The notes under the pieces were generated by a model, which was given only the letters and a program-made list of their open reading frames with translations, was not told where the DNA came from and did not search any database. Source: Isoetes taiwanensis (lineage: Eukaryota > Streptophyta > Lycopodiopsida > Isoetales > Isoetaceae). Taken from it: 64,000 bases of DNA. The stretch is taken from positions 2,643,799 through 2,707,798 of the forward strand of contig JAJEKV010000040.1 of NCBI GenBank assembly GCA_021234155.1, written 5' to 3'. Made by a program: the position numbers and the translations under genes. Below, piece by piece: positions 56,694-64,000 of this stretch (within the stretch, counting starts at the first letter, position 1; every line of letters begins with the position of its first letter).

Positions 56694-57583
56694 CCTGATA
56701 ATGTTTTGATTATTTGTGCAGGTTGAGAATCACTTGGGTGCCAAGCAAAATCAAGGGATAATCCATCCCTGCGATTTCAATCTCTAAGATAAGCAATCAT
56801 ACAGATGGCTTCTCGAAGTTCCATTCTGCCTATTTAACTTGCATGCCTGGATGTTGTGCAGGCGTGAGATTGAGTAGTATAGTCTTGGATTATTTTTCGA
56901 TAAGCGGATAAGAAACCATCATCGGCTTTGGCAGGAGTTTATAGTTATGCGATTACTATTTACACGAACAAAGCATTACATTCCCTATATCATAGTGTTT
57001 GCATTTTTAGGAACTGCTATGCAAAATCATTTGTGGTGTATGCGCTGGCGTATCAGACCACATAATGCGATATTTGTATTGTTAGCATTTAGGTTTTGAA
57101 GGTTGTACAATGCAATTACTGAAATACGCTGTGTTTTTTGAGTTGGAAATGTGCTTAATTGGGAGGGGCATATGTTAATTCTGCCTGAGACTTGAGTTTG
57201 AATTTAAGATTTTGTCTTGGAGTACCTAGTTTGCTAACTCAAAGTGATAAGTTTCCATTCTTTCCTACATGGCTGGCTTGAGGCGACCTAGGATAGAGGG
57301 GTTTGCACATAAGTTTTACCAGCAACCCATGCTTTGAGAGCTTCAATCTGTTTTCTTGATGCAGGGTGATCTCAAGTAAAGCACGTGGCTATGCTGAAAT
57401 GGATCATATATCTTACTCCACATATCTTCTTTGGAACTTCCTCCACGTAATGTGGAGTTAAATATGCTTTTGAATCTACCCGCAATCAATCCTTTGCATT
57501 TCTTGGAGCTCTTGCTTTTTCTTGCTTTGGAAGCAATAAAGTTCCCATCTCAATGATGGCTCACACTTGACATTCTTGAGGGA

Positions 57584-57670
57584 ATCTCTAAACCCGATGT
57601 TTCATGGAATTCTCCGATTGGTGGCTGTGGGCAGGTAAATAAAGGCCTTAAAAAATTTAGAGAAATGCCG
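57584..57670 (+). pseudogene. Isolated PPR repeat fragment
   Basis: ISKPDVSWNSPIGGCGQ followed by VNKGLKKFREMP is a recognisable PPR unit of about 29 residues, 0.9 kb after the main PPR remnant. It is probably the 3' continuation of the decayed gene. No E or DYW domain is seen between it and 59 kb. Confidence 0.65.
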
Positions 57671-57741
57671 CAGATTGCAAGTTGCTTCAGAACATAGAAT
57701 TTTTTTTGTAAAAAATTTTGCATGCAAAGGAAAGGTATCAT

Positions 57742-59250
57742 AGGTTTTATTCTACATCTACGACTGCATCATGCAAGGTCATAGGTATATGTCAGTATTT
57801 GCTTAAGATTGATTCATTGATGAATGCTTAAAAAGCATGTCAATGTAGATTGGAAAATGATGATGCACTTACCCTATGGTGAATACGTCCTCCTTCATTC
57901 ATTATGAAAGGAATGACATAGCCATTGCCTTCTATTATACTATTATACTCATTACCTAAGGGAATGTAATGGAATGTCCAACACTTTGAGGACTGCCGTA
58001 TATCTACGGGGATCAGGGCATTCCCAGTAAACCACCACAGAAATGGATTGTACAGAACATTACAGAGAAAGCAGAAGAATACTCTTTAGCAACAAGACTT
58101 ACTGTTTCCATCTCCACTAATAATTGTCTGTTGTGATGCTTCCAACGCATGCTTCACAGGAGAGCAGAAGATGGATTGGGGAAATGATACTTGTGGCATT
58201 ATATGAAGAATTGAATGGAGAATAGGTTGAAAAAAACAACTTGAGCGAAGTCTCTAAGGTGAAAGGTCTTTTCCTGAATTGTTGCTTCTCATAATGATCG
58301 TTCCAATACTTTTCCCTTCTTTTTCATCCCTTTTTTTTATTTGCTTGCATATGATGCAGTAATAAATTTGTAGTAGAGGGGAAAGGCTTAAATATTTGCG
58401 TACTTATACTTCCAATGATGTTTTTGCGAGGCAGTTATCAGTGCATATCCAAAATCCTCAAGGATTGTGATAGACTGTTACGTTTTCGTCCATTCAACAT
58501 ATAAAGATAATTATTTTTTAACTTCCAAGATGACTACTATGCCAAGCTACTGGTCATCAGTTCTGACAACTTTGGGTATTTCAAATTTCATGCCATATTT
58601 TGTCAAATATTTATCTGAAATGTCTAGGTTCCAAAACTAAATCGAAAGAAAAGAAATTTTTAATTCTTAACATGTCATGTTGATATATGGAGCAGTACTG
58701 AAGATGTTTACGAAAATCTCGCAATGTAAACATGATATGCACTGCATCAACTACCGTGCATCCTAAACCGTGGGAAGCGCTGAAGCTCACAAGAACAACT
58801 GACAAGTGTGACCAAAGCATTTACAGGGTAATCAATCTAATGTAAATAATGTGCACAAATATTTAAGCTTCTTAGCCTTTGATTGCATAAACTATAATCG
58901 AAACATGTGATACAAAGTCATTTGCAGTTTGTAGATGTAGTTGAAAGAAGGAATGCCACACCTTGAATACTGGCAGCTATGAGCTCAACAATTTTGATAA
59001 TTGTAAATGCCAAGCAAAACTATTCCTATCAATTTGTTGACCCAGTACAGAAGCATATCTGATCACAATGATGTCAAATAGCTTCCAGTTGATCAACAAA
59101 GGGGCAGAAACGCATCTTGTTTAGTGGAAGCTTTGGGTTTCCTGCTGAATTCTGGTTTATAGCACCTTTTTGGCTTGTTCATGTTGCTAAGCAATCTTTG
59201 AGAAAAAAGGTTGGAGGAGGAGGAGGACCACTTACTTATCCTACCATCTC
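57742..59250. other. Intergenic, no gene recognised
   Basis: AT-rich sequence with only short frames that carry no motif. No repeat structure stands out. Confidence 0.45.
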
Positions 59251-59254
59251 AAAC

Positions 59255-59530
59255 AAAGGAAGGAAGGAAGGAAGGAAGTATATTTTAACGTCCGCGGAGG
59301 CCAAACTTGACCTATGAGACGGTACATGCAGTACACAAAGCAGATAAAACCACACCAAAAAGACAAATGCTACTATACAATGTGTCCCTACTACAAAGAA
59401 GGATCTCTGATCAAGGTGAATACTTTGGTCATCTGGAGTTACTTTAGGGCTAGCTAAGCAACATAAATGATTCAGCCTCCCTGATTCTTGAAACATGACT
59501 TTAGGTTGCAAGATGGCTTGAAAAGTTATA
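59255..59530 (-). mobile_element. LINE 3'-end fragment with GGAA/TTCC tail
   Basis: A GGAA tract (59,258-59,278) is followed by ATTTTAACGTCCGCGGAGGCC, AACTTGACCTATGAGACGG and GTACACAAAG. This parallels the 3' end of the LINE at 28.99-29.03 kb (CGTCCACGGAGACCAACTGG, CCTATGGGACC, AGTACAAAG). It is a short 5'-truncated LINE tail, with a different simple-repeat tail. Confidence 0.6.
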
Positions 59531-59740
59531 CTCTTGAACATAACAATAGTCTCTAATCATTGTTTGGTGCCCTGGGGAAACTTTTTCGGCCTAACATTAA
59601 AAGGTGTTGTGCCAGTTGGCACCAACAAAACTAATATTAAACTAATAGTAAATGCAGATGTTACATCCTCGTATATCTCACTATTCTATTCTATTATGCT
59701 CTATTCCTTTCACATTCTAAGAAAAACCGTTCGGCTTGGG

Positions 59741-59826
59741 TTTCTGGGAAACCTTCTCGCCCTTATGTTTTCGTGTCTCTAGATTTCTGGGAAACCTTCT
59801 CGCCTTTATGCTTTCATGTCTCTAGA
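59741..59826. repeat. 43-bp tandem duplication
   Basis: Two units starting TTTCTGGGAAACCTTCTCGCC at 59,741 and 59,784 differ at only a few bases. Confidence 0.85.
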
Positions 59827-59829
59827 GGC

Positions 59830-62800
59830 TTGTCCCCGAAGTTGAAGCTTGTATGCAAAGGATTATTTATATAATTTAGAAAATGATGGTGTTCCAATGG
59901 TGAAGATTGTAGACAGAGTATGGATATTTATGATGATTTTCTATTGTGCACACTTGTTTTTTTTAACATATGGTGAAACTGCACATCCAATGGGAGAACA
60001 ACCCAATCGTGCATACATAAAACCATCAGAGGGGACGTGGTAAAAATGTTATCGGCACCCTATTAGTGACATCAAAACAACGCGAATACCAAATTGCCTT
60101 TGAAAGCATGAGCATGGATAGATAAGTCGCTCTAGTAAATATGCTGAAATATTGTCTTATACCCACTTATTTGTGTTTTTTTATTTGTGTTGGAAGTATT
60201 GATTGTTTCTTGTGTTAACAATTGCGGAGGGCTTGCATTTAGTGCTTCTCTTGTGTGTCCTACAATTTTGCAAGTGCACTTTGTGCTGGGTTCTTTGATA
60301 AATTTAAGTACCAACCAAATAGCAAATACGGTTGTCATTGTGAAGTAAAATTCAAGAATGTGAGGTGAAATGCAAGAATGTTGCGTGAAAATTGATAGCA
60401 ACATCAACACTTAGATTTGTCTTAACCTGCTTTTATGTGTCCTAAATCATAGCGCAACACTTTATAGCCTGAGCCCATTCTATATCTCAAGTACTCGTAA
60501 ATCATAGAGTTATTCATTGCACAGTATCATTTATGTGAATTAACTAAAAGTATTATTCTTTTCTCCCCCAGTTCTATAAATTGACATGCACAGCTTCGTA
60601 AACAAAACTTCTAGCTAAGAAAACGACGCACTGTGTTCTCACAAAAAAGACCCGACACGAAACGACGATCTAGAAATTATGAAACACACTTTCTCTCTAC
60701 CGGAGGGCAACCCCTCGTGCGCAGCACCTTGTTTGTCATGTCATTATAAACCATTACCATATTATGCAAACTCTCATATTAGATACTACACTAATGCTGG
60801 ACGTTTGTTTATCTCTAACAGGCTCTAAGCAAATTTAATTTTGTTGTGCAGCTTGGTGGATTTTCTAATCCATATTTGCTTCTCACGCAGCAGATAAAAC
60901 TAGATTTTTGATTATTATTTTCCTGATTCCAACAACACCAATAGCCTTATTTTATTTTATTTTATTTTGTCCTTTTTTCTTTTGAATAGTGCCATTAATT
61001 TGCTTCCTTGTGTCAATCGAGGAAGGGATATTCAGAACTGCAAAACTATTTTTTGCCTCAACTATACTAACCTCAAACTCTTTGTTGGCATCAGAAGCTT
61101 GTCTACTCTAGTGATCTAGGCAACGGTTCTGCATATCATCTTATGCTTTGGCTTGACTTCCTTTTTTATAGCTTCACATGAATTTACTATTTGAGTCTTT
61201 CACTTATCATTTTCATTGGACTAATTTATGCCAGTCTTGGTTGACCCCAAAATGTTTTCTTCAAGTTGGCTTTACCTCTATTTGAGATCAATCCTCTTGC
61301 TAATTTTCTTCGCATTTGATTATGTACTATAAATTCTCACGCTATGTCATTGGCCTTTTCAATATAAAGTGGCCTTAAAATTGCTTCATATTAGTCCATA
61401 TACTATTCATATTTTCCTCTATGTCAATTGGTCTATATATACGGATGTGCTTCGACTGTCCCTCGGTACTTTTCTCTAAATATAACGTAACTTATGCCCT
61501 TGGATTTTCTCAGTATAGTATGGCTGCTACAGCATGTTCTGTCTGGTAGCATTTTTGTGACAATTCAGTTATCGGGAACCAAATTGTGTCACTCTTTACC
61601 ATTCCATATTGAAAGTGTTGTCTTGATTTTAAGCTTCTAGGTTGCATTGTCTATACCTCTTTCATAAAATATTGACCTTGACCTATGTGTCTTGTTAGGT
61701 ATGGAGATTTATAAACGAAGTTTTTGAAACAATATAATTCAACATTGTATTCAAAAGCTCAAAAGAAAAATCCACCATTATTTAAAGGCAAAACCCAACA
61801 AATGGAAAGCAAGAGGCAAGGGGGAAAACATGTAAAGATGTATTGAAGAAACAAGTGTACCCAGGAAATTATGATTATAAGCAATTCAAAATACTTGAAA
61901 AAATAATGCGCATAGAAATAATAAAATTTAGAAAAAATAATGTACACATTTTGAAAATATAAGAACAGCTAGAATTTAGGAAGCAAGCATCCCTCCCTAT
62001 CATTATAGAAGTGGCTACAAGAAGGCAAAAACAACTCAACCACAAAAAGTTATCTATCGAAAAAGGGGCAGGCATCCAAACATTGTTGAATTTTTAAGAT
62101 AGACATGACGTATACAACACAGATAATAATAGACAAATAGGAAAAAAGGCTTATAAGGTCGTTACCGGTCGGACCGGATATCTCACACAAAAGGACTGGG
62201 CTGAACATAATAGCTTTTAGGGCTAGAAGAGTAGCTATGAAATCTCCCGCCCAAAAAGAAGGGTTTGCCATCGCAGAGCAGCAGGGCAGATTTGGCAACA
62301 ACGAGCTGTAGAACTGGAGTTGTTTGAACAAAGGTTAATATCTATAAAGAGGCATGCTGCATGTAGAATAGAAAGAGTTTTTTGTTTCAAACAGATAAAC
62401 ACTGGCTGTTGGGCCAACAACAGCCGAATTCTATGCCCAAAAAGGGTTGTGCCTGGAAAGAACCTTTGGAAATAGTGCTAGATCAGGGCAATCGAATTTC
62501 GGCAAAGCTACTCATAAAAGGTGGTTGTGTTTGGCATAAAACCCAATAAGGTTTACAGTTGAAATAAAAGAAGCTAATTCGTTTGAAAAGACATTTCAGC
62601 AGAAAAATCCACAACACATTAAGATATCTATGGAAAAGAGCAGCTAACACTCGCTTAAAGCAGAAATCTTAAAACACATATCAGAGAAAACCACAGGTTT
62701 TGAAGCTTATGAAGACTACGCGGGCAATCTATGGGCGTTAAAGGAATTCCATATGCAAAAACCATGAACCCAAAAGAAATTATAGCTTATGAGACAAGCG

Positions 62801-62940
62801 GAAAGGACATGCAAAAAGGTGATTCTTTATAAAGAAGAGTTCAGCAGGTTCAAAGAATATAGATCAAAAAATAAGAACCAAAAGATCTTTACTCAGCATC
62901 TTAGACTCTAAACACAAAGTAATCTAACGTGGAAGGAACA
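59830..62940. other. Intergenic, no gene recognised
   Basis: AT-rich sequence with short motif-free frames and a small TTTTA tract near 60,950. I see no RNA gene, and the repeats here are limited to such simple tracts. Confidence 0.45.
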
Positions 62941-62943
62941 ATT

Positions 62944-63840
62944 TTTTATTTATATTTATTTATTTAATAACTAGCTCTCTTTGGGCCTTGAAGACCATGG
63001 AGCCTAAAACATTCAATGATTACAATGATAGCAAAAATGTGCGGTGTGTGTCTACCGCTTTGAAATATGCCCCCAATTCTGATGGCGATAGTGTGAACAA
63101 AGAGTAGAAGTCCTGTGTCTGAATAAAGAATTTCCTGCGTACATCTTGGTATACCGGGCACACTGTGAATACATGGTTCTCATCTTCTATGCAATTCATG
63201 TCACATAATCTGCAAAGTCGGATATTTTATGCCATCTCCCCGTCTCTATTGCCAATCTGTGAGAACTGGTTCTGTAGCGTGCTATTATATGCCGCAGAGA
63301 TCTTGGTATGTTGGCATTCAAATATGCCTGGCTTTTATATTCCAACATGTGATTGGCATGTGCTGTATAATGCTGCATCCGACTGCTTTGGGCTGCCCAC
63401 ATACAGTCTATTGCATGTCGTTCTATTAGAACCCGAGCATCTTCCTTGTTATTGGGCCAATTCATCTCATTTATACCCCATTTGCTCGCCCATATTCTCA
63501 GATCCTGTAACCAACCATTTTGTTCTAATTTTACCATGGCAACATGAGAGACCCGCTCTTGAGGTTGCCCGCTTATTCTATTCACAAAATTGATTGCTTG
63601 GAAAAGCGGTTCTACTTCTAATGGGAACATCCCTGCCTCTGCCAACATGATAGCGTATGGTATTTGGCTCCTGATGCCCAATTCTTCTCTTAGAAATGTC
63701 TTTTGGACTTGTTCTACCTGATTCCATTGCTTAGCAGCAAGATTTGGCCCCCATATTGGCGCCCCATACAAGACTACTGTTTGCACCAGTGTTTTCAATA
63801 GAATTTTTTTCAAACACCAATCATGTAATGCTGCCCGGGT
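62944..63840 (-). mobile_element. LINE 3' part (family A copy 4)
   Basis: The open minus-strand frame 63,813-63,196 (205 codons) begins in the connection domain (VQTVVLYGAPIWGPNLAAKQ) and contains AMVKLEQNGWLQDLRIWASK and ARYRTSSHRLAIETGRW. A frame change leads to the Cys/His site LCDMNCIEDENHVFTVCPVY near 63,150-63,210, a typical LINE C-terminal C-x2-C...H...C. The element ends near 62,946-62,968 in an AAAT-type tail. The 5' end is truncated near 63,840. This is the best preserved copy of the family also found at 3, 29-31 and 51 kb. The plus-strand frame 63,165-63,593 is antisense. Confidence 0.85.
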
Positions 63841-64000
63841 AAGAGCATGTTAGGGCCTACATGTTTTGGAAACTACCTGGAAAATACTCTGGGTAGTCAA
63901 AGATGATGATATATTTGAGTTCTTAACATCTTCTTGACATCACAAAGTACCTTACAACATGTATGTACTACTACTCTTGAACATAACACAATTTCTTTTA

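Noticed and set aside
63165-63593. 142-codon plus-strand open frame
   Set aside because: Antisense to the well-supported LINE C-terminal frame.

Overview
The window is nuclear DNA from a land plant. The evidence is an intact 22-exon gene for a plant-type P5A ATPase (MIA/PDR2 family), a decayed plant pentatricopeptide-repeat (PPR) gene, and plant families of L1, Copia, Mutator-like and PIF/Harbinger elements. The protein sequences look more like a fern or lycophyte than a flowering plant, but that is only an impression. The window is mostly repeats and holds one clearly functional protein gene.

Layout. 1-2.9 kb: AT-rich, no gene seen. 2.9-4.2 kb: LINE fragment (minus). 4,396-13,903: a complete 9.5-kb Mutator-like element with long terminal inverted repeats (683 and 655 bp), each made of a roughly 30-bp palindromic satellite, and an exact 9-bp target duplication. 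It carries a frameshifted MULE/SWIM transposase gene, a 15-bp minisatellite and an unrecognised 4-kb accessory region. 14.5-22.3 kb: the P5A ATPase (minus). 22.3-29 kb: intergenic DNA with tandem duplications and a PIF/Harbinger remnant. 29-31 kb: LINE fragment (minus).

31.0-37.4 and 44.1-51.2 kb: a CG-rich block, originally continuous, split by a full-length L1 (37,426-44,101, about 20-bp imperfect target duplication). It holds short plus-strand gene-like cassettes: a degenerate histone H3-like gene, Ser-rich/coiled-coil ORFs with TATA boxes, and an acidic ORF. Almost every cassette is followed by a 65-72 bp hairpin of one sequence family (arms GATCACACGACGC / GCGTCGTGTGATC). This cassette-hairpin array is the strongest candidate here for something undescribed.

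51.2-51.7 kb: LINE fragment. 52.2-57.7 kb: PPR pseudogene split by a truncated Copia element and a tRNA-Ala-like sequence, with an inverted primer-binding site at the far end of the Copia. 57.7-62.9 kb: intergenic. 62.9-63.8 kb: 3' end of another LINE of the same recurrent family.

The genes do not form a pathway. Many repeat-derived ORFs, especially CG-rich ones, carry closely spaced one-base frameshifts while the P5A coding sequence is perfectly open, so decay and uncorrected read errors in methylated repeats should both be considered. All assignments were made by reading the sequence; no database search was run.
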